Positions 23,882 through 32,913 of a stretch of 38,531 nucleotides of DNA are shown piece after piece. Location: positions 1 through 38,531 of the forward strand of contig DASTYI010000145.1 of the NCBI GenBank assembly GCA_035765045.1. Reading direction: 5' to 3'. Both the position numbers and the translations under genes were made by a program. A model generated the notes under the pieces. The model was not told the DNA's origin, did not search any database, and worked only from the letters and a program-made list of their open reading frames with translations. Each line of letters starts with the position of its first letter. Position 1 is the stretch's first letter. Origin of the DNA: Iamia sp035765045. Its GTDB lineage: Bacteria; Actinomycetota; Acidimicrobiia; Acidimicrobiales; Iamiaceae.

Positions 23882-25233
23882 GACGCCCACACCTCCTCGG
23901 GCGTGCCCCGGACGAGGGCGTGGGCCACGTCGATGCCCATCTTGACGGCGTGGTCCATGTTGCCGATCTCGTAGCGCCACGCCCCGAACCGGCCTCGGGA
24001 GGCGATGCCCCGGCCGGCCAGCCACGGCTGGACGACGGCCAGGGCGGCGTCGCGGCCCCGGGTCGGGACGGGGTAGGCGTAGGGCAGGTGGTGGCGGTGG
24101 ACCGACACCACCTCGGTGTCGGCGCCGACCAGGCCGTGGGCCCGCAGCGCCCGGTCGACGTCGTCCTCGATCCCGGCCGGCACCTGGGTGCCGGGGGCGT
24201 GGGCCACCTCGGTCATCCACGACGAGTAGCGGTCGGTCGCCCCGCCGGGGACGTTGGCGGCGGCGTAGTGGCCGAAGTTGGTGGCCCGGTAGAAGGGCAC
24301 GTCGGGCTGGGGGAAGTACGTCCACGACGTCTCGTGGGTCACCGGCTCGGCATAGCCCAGCCCGACCACCGTCACGCTGGTGTGCCGGAGCGTCGCCGCC
24401 GCCTCCCGGACCTCGGTGGGGGCGTCGATGACGGCGGCCACCAGCCGGTCGAGCGGCATGGTCGACACGAGGTGGCCGTAGGGCTCGTGGCGGCCACCGT
24501 CGAGCACCACCTCCCGGGCGGCGGTGTCGACGGCGACGACCGGGCACCCGAGGGCGATGCGGTCGGCGAGGCCGGCGGCCGCCCGGCGGAAGATCTCCCC
24601 GGTGCCGCCGACGGCGGGGAAGGCGAAGCGGCTGTTGGGCCCCCACGCCCGGTCGTCCTCCTGGTACACCAGCGACCGCAGGGCCCGCTCGACGTCGACG
24701 GTGCTGACCCGCTCGGCCATCCACCCGGCGGCCATCTCGGCCGGGTCGGTGACCCAGACCTTGCGGTTGTACGGCTCCATGAAGTGGCGGGTGATCCCGG
24801 CGCCGAACACGGCTCGCATCCAGCTGCCGAAGTCGTCGCCCGCGGGCCGGCCCGACGCCCGCACCAGGCCCGTCAGGCAGTCGAGGGCCATGTCCGGGGG
24901 CAGCCGATGGAGGTTGTTCTGGAACGGGTACGGCACCCAGCGGTCGGCCACCCGGACGTACGAGGAGCGCTCGTGACGCTCGACCTCCTCGCCGAGCGTC
25001 TCCTCCACCAGGCGGTCGAACTCGCCGTGGTGGCTGAACACGACGTGGCCGCCGTGGTCCCACGTGAAGCCGGCGGCGTCCACCACCGAGCCGGCCAGCC
25101 CGCCGACCTCGGAGCCGGCCTCGAGCACGGCCCAGTCCCGGTGGCCGAGCTCGTCGAGGGCGCGGGCGCAGGCCAGGCCGCAGGGACCGGCCCCGATGAT
25201 CAGCACGCGGCCCGCGTCGGGCATCGTCGTCAC
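23878..25233 (-). CDS. FAD-dependent UDP-galactopyranose mutase-like protein
   Basis: A 451-residue flavoprotein with an N-terminal dinucleotide-binding motif I-I-G-A-G-P-C-G-L-A (about 12-21) and L-E-A-G-S-E-V-G-G-L. UGM/protoporphyrinogen-oxidase-like signatures follow: G-G-H-V-V-F-S-H-H, P-Y-P-F-Q-N-N-L, F-M-E-P-Y-N-R-K-V-W, P-F-Y-R-A-T-N-F-G-H-Y, and a C-terminal G-R-F-G-A-W-R-Y-E-I-G-N-M-D-H flavin-contact segment. Such proteins occur in polysaccharide loci and rearrange or oxidise nucleotide or lipid-linked sugars; the exact reaction is not fixed by sequence. GTG 25233 is used; ATG 25224, three codons in, is equally possible. It forms a two-gene operon with the GT2. Confidence 0.82.
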   Translation of the reverse strand: MTTMPDAGRVLIIGAGPCGLACARALDELGHRDWAVLEAGSEVGGLAGSVVDAAGFTWDHGGHVVFSHHGEFDRLVEETLGEEVERHERSSYVRVADRWVPYPFQNNLHRLPPDMALDCLTGLVRASGRPAGDDFGSWMRAVFGAGITRHFMEPYNRKVWVTDPAEMAAGWMAERVSTVDVERALRSLVYQEDDRAWGPNSRFAFPAVGGTGEIFRRAAAGLADRIALGCPVVAVDTAAREVVLDGGRHEPYGHLVSTMPLDRLVAAVIDAPTEVREAAATLRHTSVTVVGLGYAEPVTHETSWTYFPQPDVPFYRATNFGHYAAANVPGGATDRYSSWMTEVAHAPGTQVPAGIEDDVDRALRAHGLVGADTEVVSVHRHHLPYAYPVPTRGRDAALAVVQPWLAGRGIASRGRFGAWRYEIGNMDHAVKMGIDVAHALVRGTPEEVWAS

Positions 25234-25313
25234 CGCCCTCTCTGCTGACGAGCGGCGGCGAACGTACCATGACCTGCGGTGTTGGCCGACGGGCGCCGGG
25301 AAGGGGCGCGGGC

Positions 25314-26279
25314 ATGCCCGATACGACCCCCCGGTACGGCCTCAAGCTGATGTGCGAGCTGCGCGGCGCCCGCGAGCTGGTCGAGCAGGCGGTGATGGCC
25401 GAGGCCCACGGCCTCGAGTTCGCCTGCATCTCCGACCACATCCACCCGTGGCTCCCCGAGCACGACCACAGCCCCTTCGCCTGGAGCGTCCTCGGCGCCG
25501 TCGCCCACGCCACCGACCTCGACATCGCCACCGGCCTGACCTGCCCGATCATCCGGTACCACCCGGTGATCGTGGCCCAGGCGGCGGCCACGGTGGCCAC
25601 CATGACCGACGCCAAGGTCACCCTCGCCCTCGGCGCCGGCGAGCGGCTCAACGAGCACGTCACCGGGGCGCCGTGGCCGGCGGTCGACCTCCGCCACGAG
25701 ATGCTCGAGGAGGCGATCGCCGTCATCCACGAGCTGTGGACCGGCGACTGGGTCACCCACCGGGGCGGCCACCACACCGTCGAGGACGCCCGCATCTACG
25801 ACCTGCCCGACGAGCGGATCGACATCGTCGTCGGGGTCAGCGGGCCGGCCTCGCTCGACGTCGCCGACCGCGCCGGCGCCGACGGGATCATGGCCGTCGA
25901 CCCCGAGCCCGGGCTGGTCGAGGGCTGGGCCGAGCGGGGCGGCGACCGCACCGCCACGTGGACCGAGGTGCCCTTCGCCTGGGCGCCGACGGCGGAGGAG
26001 GGGCTGCGCCTGGCCCACGAGCGGATGCGGTTCAGCGTCCCGGGCTGGAAGGTGATGGCCGAGCTGCCCAACCCGGTGAGCTTCGGGGCCGCGACCGAGA
26101 TCGTCGAGCCCGAGGACCTGGCCGAGGACGTCCCCCACGGGCCCGACCCCGAGCCCTACGTCGAGGCGGTGCGGTCCTACCTCGACGCCGGCTTCACCCA
26201 GATCTCGATCGTCCCCGTGGGCGACGACATCGAGGGCACCCTCGCCTTCTGGCGCGACGAGGTCGCCCCCGCCCTCTGA
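25314..26279 (+). CDS. LLM-class F420-dependent oxidoreductase (F420-G6PD-like family)
   Basis: A 321-residue luciferase-like monooxygenase-fold (TIM barrel) enzyme that uses coenzyme F420. It has the early Y-G-L-K-L-M segment, S-D-H-I-H-P-W (about 44-50), and L-G-A-G-E-R-L-N-E-H-V-T-G (about 108-120), the last being the hallmark of the family containing F420-dependent glucose-6-phosphate dehydrogenase. Substrate uncertain: many relatives do not act on glucose 6-phosphate. ATG 25314 has GGGAAGGGG about 7 nt upstream and starts the conserved region; an ATG at 25269 adds only a short unconserved tail. Its stop codon is the first triplet of a 37-nt palindrome. Confidence 0.87.
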   Translation: MPDTTPRYGLKLMCELRGARELVEQAVMAEAHGLEFACISDHIHPWLPEHDHSPFAWSVLGAVAHATDLDIATGLTCPIIRYHPVIVAQAAATVATMTDAKVTLALGAGERLNEHVTGAPWPAVDLRHEMLEEAIAVIHELWTGDWVTHRGGHHTVEDARIYDLPDERIDIVVGVSGPASLDVADRAGADGIMAVDPEPGLVEGWAERGGDRTATWTEVPFAWAPTAEEGLRLAHERMRFSVPGWKVMAELPNPVSFGAATEIVEPEDLAEDVPHGPDPEPYVEAVRSYLDAGFTQISIVPVGDDIEGTLAFWRDEVAPAL

Positions 26280-26313
26280 CCGCCTCAAGGTGCCAGGCAC
26301 CTTGAGGCGGTCA
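26277..26313. terminator. Perfect 37-nt palindrome, hairpin at gene end
   Basis: TGACCGCCTCAAGGTGCC (26277-26294), one central A, and its exact complement (26296-26313) give an 18-bp perfect stem. It begins with the TGA stop of the upstream oxidoreductase gene. No T-tract follows on either strand, so it would be an atypical terminator; the GGTGCC-A-GGCACC core also resembles dispersed intergenic palindromes. Confidence 0.6.
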
Positions 26314-26344
26314 CTTGACCAGGCGGTCACGTAGTTTCCGGGGC

Positions 26345-27244
26345 ATGGCCTCCCCCCTCGACATCGGTCGCATCGGCATCTGGCAATTCCAGCTCGACCT
26401 GGTCCCGTCGGGCCAGGCCGTCGAGCACGTCGACGAGCTCGACGAGCTCGGTTTCGGGGCGGTGTGGCTGCCCGAGGCCGTCGGTCGCGAGGCCTTCACC
26501 AGCGCCGCCCTGCTGCTCCGGGGCGGCACCGACATCGTCGTCGCCACCGGCATCGCCTCGATCTGGGCCCGCGACGCCATGGCCGCCGGCGCCGCCCACA
26601 AGACGGTCACCGAGGCCTACCCCGACCGCTTCCTCCTCGGCCTCGGCGTGAGCCACCAGCCGATGGTCGAGGGCGTGCGGGGCCACGACTACTCCAAGCC
26701 GTACTCGGCCATGAAGGCCTACCTCGACGGGATGGACGCCGGGCTGTTCATGGCCGCCCAGCCCACCAGCCCGCCCCGCCGCGTCCTCGCCGCCCTCCGT
26801 CCCAAGATGCTCGAGCTGGCCCGTGACAAGGCCGACGGCGCCCACCCCTACTTCGTCCCGCCCGAGCACACCGCCCTGGCCCGCGAGGCGCTCGGCCCCG
26901 ACAAGCTGCTGGCCGTCGAGCAGGCCGTCGTGCTCGACACCGACCCGGCGAGCGCCCGCGAGAAGGCCCGGAGCCACACCCGGATCTACACCGGGCTGCC
27001 CAACTACAAGGGCAACATCCAGCGCCTCGACCCCAGCTTCACCGACGACGACTTCGCCCACGCCGGCAGCGATCGCCTGGTCGACCACATCGTCGCCTGG
27101 GGCTCGATGGACGACGTCATCGCCCGGGTGCGGGCCCACCTCGACGCCGGCGCCGACCACGTCTGCATCCAGGTGATCGACGGCACCACCGCCGTGCCCC
27201 TCCAGGCCTGGCGCGACCTCAGCGCCGCCTTCGAGCTGGCCTAG
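26345..27244 (+). CDS. LLM-class F420-dependent oxidoreductase
   Basis: A 299-residue bacterial-luciferase-like TIM-barrel enzyme. Family features include G-I-W near the start, E-H-V-D-E-L-D-E-L-G-F-G-A-V-W-L-P-E (about 28-45), I-V-V-A-T-G-I-A-S-I-W-A-R-D (about 65-78), and L-G-L-G-V-S-H (about 98-104), matching mycobacterial-type F420 oxidoreductases. The substrate is unknown. It is a different subfamily from the preceding LLM gene, so not a recent duplicate. ATG 26345 is the natural start. The stop TAG overlaps the stop of the convergent ppc gene within the tetranucleotide CTAG. Confidence 0.87.
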   Translation: MASPLDIGRIGIWQFQLDLVPSGQAVEHVDELDELGFGAVWLPEAVGREAFTSAALLLRGGTDIVVATGIASIWARDAMAAGAAHKTVTEAYPDRFLLGLGVSHQPMVEGVRGHDYSKPYSAMKAYLDGMDAGLFMAAQPTSPPRRVLAALRPKMLELARDKADGAHPYFVPPEHTALAREALGPDKLLAVEQAVVLDTDPASAREKARSHTRIYTGLPNYKGNIQRLDPSFTDDDFAHAGSDRLVDHIVAWGSMDDVIARVRAHLDAGADHVCIQVIDGTTAVPLQAWRDLSAAFELA

Positions 27245-29988
27245 CCGGTGTTGCGGAGGCCGTTGGCGATCCCGTTGATCGTCAGCAGCAGGGCCCGCTG
27301 GAGGGTGGCGTCGCCCTGGTCGTCGGCGGTGCGCCAGCGGGCCAGCAGCTCGACCTGGAGGACGTGGAGCGGGTCGAGGTAGGTGTCGCGCACGGCCAGC
27401 GTGCGGCGCAACCCGGGCCGGCTGGCCAGCAGGTCGTCGACCTCCAGCACGGCCAGGACCTCGGCCCGGGTGCGGTCGTGCTCGGCGGCGATGACGTCGA
27501 GCAGGCGGCGGTGCTCGGGCGGCACCAGGGCGTCGACGTAGCGCGCCGCGATGGCCAGGTCGGTCTTGACCAGCACCATCTCGACGTTGGACAGGACGTC
27601 GGCGAAGAACGGCCACGAGCGGGCCATCTCGGCCAGGTCGTCGCCGTGGCCGGCGGCCCGCGCCGCGGCCAGCCCGGCCCCGACGCCGTACCACCCGGGA
27701 ACGTTCTGGCGGGTCTGGGTCCAGCCGAAGACCCAGGGGATGGCCCGCAGGTCCGACAGGTCGGCCCCGGCCGCCCCACCGCCGCTGCGCCGGGCCGGGC
27801 GGGACCCGATGTTGAGCGAGCCCAGCTCGTCGACCGGGGTCGAGGCCAGGAAGTAGGGCACCAGCGAGGGGTCGCCGACCAGCTCCCGGTAGGCGGCGTT
27901 GGCGGCGTCGGAGACGACGTCCATCACCGCGTCCCAGCGGGCCAGCTGGTCGGACTCGATGCGCGACTCGGTGTGGAAGAGGGTCGCCCGCAGCACCGCC
28001 CCGAGGGTGAGGCGCAGGTTCCGGTCGGCGATCGGCCCGGTGGCGTACTTGTCCGAGATCACCTCGCCCTGCTCGGTGATCTTGATTGCGCCGCGCAGCA
28101 CCCCGTAGGGCTCGGACAAGATGGCCTCGGCCGTCGGCCCGCCGCCCCGGCCCACGGTGCCGCCCCGCCCGTGGAACAGGGTGAGCCGCACGCCGTGGCG
28201 GGCGGCGACGTCGCGCAGGTCGCGCATCGCCCGATGGATCTGCCAGCGCGAGGTGGTGGTGCCACCGACCTTGTTCGAGTCCGAGTAGCCGAGCATCACC
28301 TCCTGCTGGTCGCCCCGCAGGGCGACGAGGCGCCGGTACGGCGGGCACGCCAGCAGCCGGTCGAGCACCTCGCCCGCCCGCACCAGCGAGTCGATCGTCT
28401 CGAACAGCGGCACCACGCCGAGGTGGGCGATGCCACCGGGCAGGTCGACCAGCCCGGCGTCGGTGGCCAGCACGGCGACGGCGAGGACGTCGTCGGCGTC
28501 GTCGACCATCGAGATGATGTAGCTCTCGATCGCCTCGGGGCCGTCGCGCTCGACCGCCTCGGCGATGACGGCGAACAGCTCGCGGGCCCGGGCCAGGCGG
28601 GGGGCGAGATCGGCCCGGGCCGGGGCCAGCGGGCGGCCCTCGGCCAGCAGGGCGGCCAGCCGGTCGAGCCGGGCCGGACGGTCGAGCTCGGCGTAGGAGG
28701 GACCGTCGCCGCCGGGCCCGTCGACGCCGGCCCGGTCGAGGAGGGCGGCGACGACCTCGTGGTGGACGGCGGCGTCCTCGCGGACGTCCATCGTCGCCAT
28801 GGTGAAGCCGAAGGCGACGATCCGGCGCAGGGCCCGGTCGAGAGGGCCTCGCGCCACCGCCCCGCCCCGGTGGGCGAGCAGCGAGCGGCGCAGCACCAGC
28901 AGATCGCCGACCAGCTCCGACGAGCGGCGGTACCCGGTGGGCAGGGCGTCCCGGCTGGCCTCCAACCGGGCCCGGATCCCCGCCAGCGCCAGCCGGTAGG
29001 GCTCCTCGGCGTTGGCCTCGCCCCAGCGGCGGTGGACGGCCGGGAGCTCCTCGGCGTGCCGGGCCAGCAGGGCGGCCAGCTCCTCGGTGCGACCGGCGAT
29101 GCGGGCCGACACCGACACCTCGGCGGCCAGCACGTCGACCGTCTCGATGGCCAGGGCCAGGCCCCGGCGCCGCTGGCGGGCGAGGACCTCACGGGTGACC
29201 TCGGGGGTGACGTTGGGGTTGCCGTCGCGGTCGCCCCCGACCCAGGTGCCGAAGCGCAGCGGCCGCAGGGTCGGCGGGGCCTCGGTGCCGCCCATCGCCA
29301 CCCGGTCGGCGAAGTCCTCCAGCAGCGGGCCGACCACCTCGACCAGCTCGTCGAGCACGTCGAGCACCGCCCCCGCCTCGTCGACCGGGGTCGGCCGCCG
29401 GAGCCGCAGCTCGTCGGTCTGCCACAGCAGCTCGATGACCTCGCCGACGTGGCGGTCGATCCGGCGGCGGTCGTCGTCGGTGGCCCGGGGGTCGGCCCGG
29501 GCCGCCAGGAGGTCGGCGATCTGGCGCCGCTTGTAGGTGACCGAGCGCCGTGACGCCTCGGTCGGGTGGGCGGTGAAGACGGGCCGGACGTCGAGGGCGG
29601 CGAGGGCGGCGGCCCGCTCCTCGGCGGTGGGCGCCGACGTGATCGGGGGCGGGACGAAGGGCAGCCCCGGGGGCCCGGCGGGCACCGGCGAGCCCTCCCG
29701 GTGGACCTGCTCGGCCAGGTTGGCCAGGTGGAAGTACGACGAGAAGGCCCGGGCCAGGCGGATGGCGGTGGGCAGGTCGACGGCGGCCAGGCGGTCCCGC
29801 AGGTCGTCACCGGGGGCGGCCCCGGCCCGCACCGCCTTGGCCGCGGCCCGCACCTCCTCGACCAGGGCGAGGAAGGTCGCCCCCTCCTGGCGGGCCAGCG
29901 TGGCCCCGAGCTGGGCGCCGAGCCGGCGGATGTCCTCGCGCAGCGCCTCGGGTCCGTCGTCGTGACCTCCGGGCCCCGGGCGCGCCAT
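27241..29988 (-). CDS. ppc: Phosphoenolpyruvate carboxylase
   Basis: Adds bicarbonate to phosphoenolpyruvate, giving oxaloacetate to refill the TCA cycle. The 915-residue length is typical. Signatures: V-F-T-A-H-P-T-E-A-S-R-R (about 136-147, catalytic His), G-G-D-R-D-G-N-P-N-V-T (about 248-258), G-Y-S-D-S-N-K (about 564-570), F-H-G-R-G-G-T-V-G-R-G-G-G-P-T (about 603-617, active-site loop), and the invariant C-terminal N-T-G. All key residues seem intact. ATG 29988 is chosen; the open frame upstream is a GC-bias extension. It lies downstream of the sigma-factor operon on the same strand with a 38-nt gap, so some read-through is possible. Confidence 0.96.
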   Translation of the reverse strand: MARPGPGGHDDGPEALREDIRRLGAQLGATLARQEGATFLALVEEVRAAAKAVRAGAAPGDDLRDRLAAVDLPTAIRLARAFSSYFHLANLAEQVHREGSPVPAGPPGLPFVPPPITSAPTAEERAAALAALDVRPVFTAHPTEASRRSVTYKRRQIADLLAARADPRATDDDRRRIDRHVGEVIELLWQTDELRLRRPTPVDEAGAVLDVLDELVEVVGPLLEDFADRVAMGGTEAPPTLRPLRFGTWVGGDRDGNPNVTPEVTREVLARQRRRGLALAIETVDVLAAEVSVSARIAGRTEELAALLARHAEELPAVHRRWGEANAEEPYRLALAGIRARLEASRDALPTGYRRSSELVGDLLVLRRSLLAHRGGAVARGPLDRALRRIVAFGFTMATMDVREDAAVHHEVVAALLDRAGVDGPGGDGPSYAELDRPARLDRLAALLAEGRPLAPARADLAPRLARARELFAVIAEAVERDGPEAIESYIISMVDDADDVLAVAVLATDAGLVDLPGGIAHLGVVPLFETIDSLVRAGEVLDRLLACPPYRRLVALRGDQQEVMLGYSDSNKVGGTTTSRWQIHRAMRDLRDVAARHGVRLTLFHGRGGTVGRGGGPTAEAILSEPYGVLRGAIKITEQGEVISDKYATGPIADRNLRLTLGAVLRATLFHTESRIESDQLARWDAVMDVVSDAANAAYRELVGDPSLVPYFLASTPVDELGSLNIGSRPARRSGGGAAGADLSDLRAIPWVFGWTQTRQNVPGWYGVGAGLAAARAAGHGDDLAEMARSWPFFADVLSNVEMVLVKTDLAIAARYVDALVPPEHRRLLDVIAAEHDRTRAEVLAVLEVDDLLASRPGLRRTLAVRDTYLDPLHVLQVELLARWRTADDQGDATLQRALLLTINGIANGLRNTG

Positions 29989-30026
29989 GCCCCGATGGTC
30001 GCACAGCCCCGACCCCTCCCCGTCCG

Positions 30027-32216
30027 CTACCGCAAGGTGACCGTCACCAGGCGGGTCTCGCCCGGGCAGGCCGGGTCCCGCCCGAAGTGGGCGCCGCCGC
30101 GGGTGAAGGTGAAGCGGACGACCCGCCCACCGGCGTCGTCGAGCCAGGGCACGGCCCGGGGGGTCGAGGCGGCCACGGTGGCGCACTCGACGTCGCTCCA
30201 GTCGTAGAACGGGAACGGGTCGCTCCACGGGCCCCAGGGGTCGCGGGCGGTCTGGAGGGCGACCACGTCCTCGGCGGTGTTGACGACGGTGACGAAGCGG
30301 TCGAGGTGGCCGTTGTACGACACCCCCACCGGCGGTCGGAACAGCCCGGGCACCGGGGCGGCGTCGGCGATCGCCGGCGACCACTCCCCCTCGGCGGTCC
30401 GGAAGCGCCACGCCGAGCGGTCCTCGACGTCGGCCAGCGGCGCCCGCCCGAGCCGGATGGCGCCCCCGGGGTCCTCGTCGTACAGGTAGACGTGGCCGTC
30501 GGCGACGAAGGGCCAGCCCGACCAGCTCCCGTCCTCGGGCCCGAACAGGCACGTCGGGGCGCAGCCGACCGCGGACGACGCCCGGTCGGCCACCGTCTGG
30601 CCCGGTCCGACCCGGACGGCGCCCTGGAGGAGGGGCCCGACGATGCAGTAGCTGCACCCGGTCTCGGCCCCCGGGGCGCCCCGGTCCTGGATGCCGAGGG
30701 CGAAGAAGACCAGGGCGCTCCCGTCGTCGAGCGGGATCCCTCCCCGCTCCCACACGACCACCCGGGGCCCGGTGCCCGACCGCTCCCGGTTGAAGCGCAG
30801 CTCGTGCTCCAGCAGCGGCACGAAGGTCGACGTGCACGGGCCGTCGGGGCCGTCCCGGCGGAGCGGGACCGCCGCCCCCGGGTGGACGGCCGCCGGGTCG
30901 GGCACGCCCCAGGCGGCGCTGTTGGGGACGCTCCCGCCGACGCCCGCGCACGGCTCGCCGGGGCCGCCGGTGGCCGGGTCGATGTAGGCCTCGCCGAACA
31001 GCCACAGCAGCCGGCCCCCGACGGGCACCGCCGAGGCGCCGTCGCGCAGGGTCACCTCCGGGGCCCGCTCGACCCGGCCGGTGTCGTCGACGGCGGTGAC
31101 GCCGAGCGGCACGCCGGGGACGTCGAGGGCGCAGTCGGGCGACCGGGTGACGGGCCGGGGACCGACGGTCGGCCCGTCGGTGCGGGGCGTGCCGTGGGCG
31201 AAGCACAGCCGGTCGACGCGGAAGGTCGGGATGCCGGTGCACGTCGTCCCGACGCACGACGCCGCCGGCCGGGCGTCGTAGGCGATCCACGCCGCCCCGC
31301 CGCCGTCGGTGAACACCTGGAGCCCGCCGATCGCCGCCACCGGTCCGGTCGGCGCCAGCCACGACCCCAGGTGGGTGCGGTCGGCGCAGGTGGTGACGAC
31401 GGTGCCGGCGGACCGGCACGGCGACCAGCCCACCCCGCCGGCCGGCCCCCCGGTCCGGGCGAACAGGTAGGCCACGCCGTCGCCGTCGCGGGCCACCGCC
31501 GGGCGCTCCAGGACGCCCTCGTGGCCGACCCCGCCGGCCGCCCCGAGCAGGAGCACCGGTGCGGCCCCGGGGGCGATGGCGGTGCCGGTGGGGTCGAGCA
31601 CCAGCCCGTAGATGCCGGAGGTGGGCGTCTCGGCCCGGTAGACGACCTGGTCCGCCCCCGGCACCGGGCTGGCCGCGCGGGCCCCGCCGGGCGGGCAGAT
31701 CAGCGGCTGGTCGGCGCCCACGAAGGGCCCCTCGGGGGCGGGGGCGGTGGCGACGCCGATGCACGTGGCCGCCCCGTCGGCCGTCGGCGCCGACAGGTAC
31801 ATCACGTAGCGCGCCGGTGGCGGGTTGGCCGGGACGTGGCGCACCGAGGGGCTGGTGAAGCGGGCCCCCGAGGACGGGTCGGCCCACGCCCCCGGCGCCT
31901 CGAGGACGTCACCGACCATCGTCCACGTCGTCAGGTCGTCCGAGCGGAGGGCGACGACGTGGAGCGGGCCACCCAGGTCGACCCCGTCGAGGTAGGCGAA
32001 GAAGGTCCCGTCCGCGGCCCGCAGGACCGCCGGGTTCCGGCTCGACCCGGCCACCAGCGGGTTGGCGACGACCGCCGGGTCCCCGGCCGGCGCGGGCGCC
32101 GGGGCGGCGGCCGGGGGCGGGCCGCCGTCGCGCCCGGTGACGGCCACGGCCACCACCGCCCCGAGGACGGCGACGACGAGGAGCAGGGCGGGCCAGCGCC
32201 CGCGGGCGGCGCGCAC
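30027..32216 (-). CDS. Secreted/anchored double beta-propeller protein (GH43-like + DUF4185-like)
   Basis: A 729-residue exported protein with an N-terminal signal anchor (about 8-28) and Pro/Ala linker. Residues about 50-300 look like a GH43-type five-bladed propeller: S-P-S-V-R-H-V, C-I-G-V-A-T-A-P-A-P-E-G-P-F and a G-V-L-E-R-P-A-V segment with the expected Glu. The position of the usual catalytic Asp ('DP') reads R-N-P-A-V-L, so activity is doubtful. Residues about 370-729 resemble DUF4185: L-L-W-L-F-G-E-A, G-H-L-D-R-F-V-T-V-V, A-R-D-P-W-G-P-W-S-D-P. Several Cys pairs fit an extracytoplasmic location. Its GTG start lies 1 nt after the stop of the one-TM gene. A role in binding or cutting surface glycans is inferred. 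Confidence 0.72.
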   Translation of the reverse strand: MRAARGRWPALLLVVAVLGAVVAVAVTGRDGGPPPAAAPAPAPAGDPAVVANPLVAGSSRNPAVLRAADGTFFAYLDGVDLGGPLHVVALRSDDLTTWTMVGDVLEAPGAWADPSSGARFTSPSVRHVPANPPPARYVMYLSAPTADGAATCIGVATAPAPEGPFVGADQPLICPPGGARAASPVPGADQVVYRAETPTSGIYGLVLDPTGTAIAPGAAPVLLLGAAGGVGHEGVLERPAVARDGDGVAYLFARTGGPAGGVGWSPCRSAGTVVTTCADRTHLGSWLAPTGPVAAIGGLQVFTDGGGAAWIAYDARPAASCVGTTCTGIPTFRVDRLCFAHGTPRTDGPTVGPRPVTRSPDCALDVPGVPLGVTAVDDTGRVERAPEVTLRDGASAVPVGGRLLWLFGEAYIDPATGGPGEPCAGVGGSVPNSAAWGVPDPAAVHPGAAVPLRRDGPDGPCTSTFVPLLEHELRFNRERSGTGPRVVVWERGGIPLDDGSALVFFALGIQDRGAPGAETGCSYCIVGPLLQGAVRVGPGQTVADRASSAVGCAPTCLFGPEDGSWSGWPFVADGHVYLYDEDPGGAIRLGRAPLADVEDRSAWRFRTAEGEWSPAIADAAPVPGLFRPPVGVSYNGHLDRFVTVVNTAEDVVALQTARDPWGPWSDPFPFYDWSDVECATVAASTPRAVPWLDDAGGRVVRFTFTRGGAHFGRDPACPGETRLVTVTLR

Positions 32217-32217
32217 G

Positions 32218-32913
32218 CTACAGGGGCACCGTGACGGTGACGGCGACGCGGTCCGCCGGTCCCTCGCAGCGCCGGATCCAGACGTGGACGACGACCTCCT
32301 TGTCACCGCCGTCGGGGTAGAGGTGGGCGGCGGTGGCCGTGGTCGAGCGGGCGGGCCGAGCGGTCGGCCCGGCGCCCTCGGCCAGGGCGTCGCACGCCGT
32401 CTGGTCGCGCCGGACGTCGCCCAGGTCGGTCCGGGCCGGGTCGCCGGCATCCCAGCCCACCACCCCGTAGGCGTCGTGGAGCGGCGACACCACCATGGCC
32501 ACGTCGAGCGAGACGGCGTGGTGCACCGGGTCGTAGGTCGCGACGACGCCGACCCGGATGGCGCAGGTCTCGGTCGACGCCGTCACCGTCGGGAGACCCG
32601 CCGACCCCCCAGGCGCCGGCGACGGGCCCGCCGACACCGCGGGCCCGTCGCCGTCCGCCGATGCGGCCGGGGAGTCGGTGGCGACGCACCCCTCGGCGTC
32701 GCCGGTCGTGGTGGTGGCCGGGTCGGGGGTGACGGCCGGGTCGGCCGCCACGTCCACCGGGTCCCGGTCGGTGGTCCTCGACCCGGCCACCACGCCACCC
32801 GCCAGGACCGCCACCACCGCCAGCGCCACCCCGGCGACCAGCAGCCGCTGGCGGCGCCGGATCGCCGTGGCCCGGTGCTGGACCCGCACGAGGAGCTCGT
32901 CGTCAGTGGGCAC
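32218..32913 (-). CDS. Single-pass membrane protein in sigma-factor operon
   Basis: A 231-residue protein with a short basic N-terminus (about 22 residues), one membrane helix (about 24-44), a Thr/Pro/Asp-rich stretch, and an extracytoplasmic domain (about 110-231) with four Cys. I recognise no family. Gene position, overlapping the sigma-factor stop by 11 nt, is where an anti-sigma factor usually lies. The cytosolic part is too short for a normal anti-sigma domain and has no HxxxCxxC zinc motif. It could be a signal-sensing or accessory protein, or an unusual anti-sigma. The start GTG 32913 is set by the overlap and by the conserved-looking M-P-T-D-D-E-L-L-V-R-V. Confidence 0.7.
   Translation of the reverse strand: MPTDDELLVRVQHRATAIRRRQRLLVAGVALAVVAVLAGGVVAGSRTTDRDPVDVAADPAVTPDPATTTTGDAEGCVATDSPAASADGDGPAVSAGPSPAPGGSAGLPTVTASTETCAIRVGVVATYDPVHHAVSLDVAMVVSPLHDAYGVVGWDAGDPARTDLGDVRRDQTACDALAEGAGPTARPARSTTATAAHLYPDGGDKEVVVHVWIRRCEGPADRVAVTVTVPL

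Noticed and set aside
25265..25270. TACCAT as a -10 for the F420 oxidoreductase gene at 25314
   Set aside because: No -35 at 16-19 nt upstream; the nearest candidate, CTGACG, is only 14 nt away.
29989..31887. Long in-frame extension upstream of ppc
   Set aside because: PEPC length and conserved N-terminus start at ATG 29988; the extension overlaps the propeller-protein gene and has shadow-frame composition.
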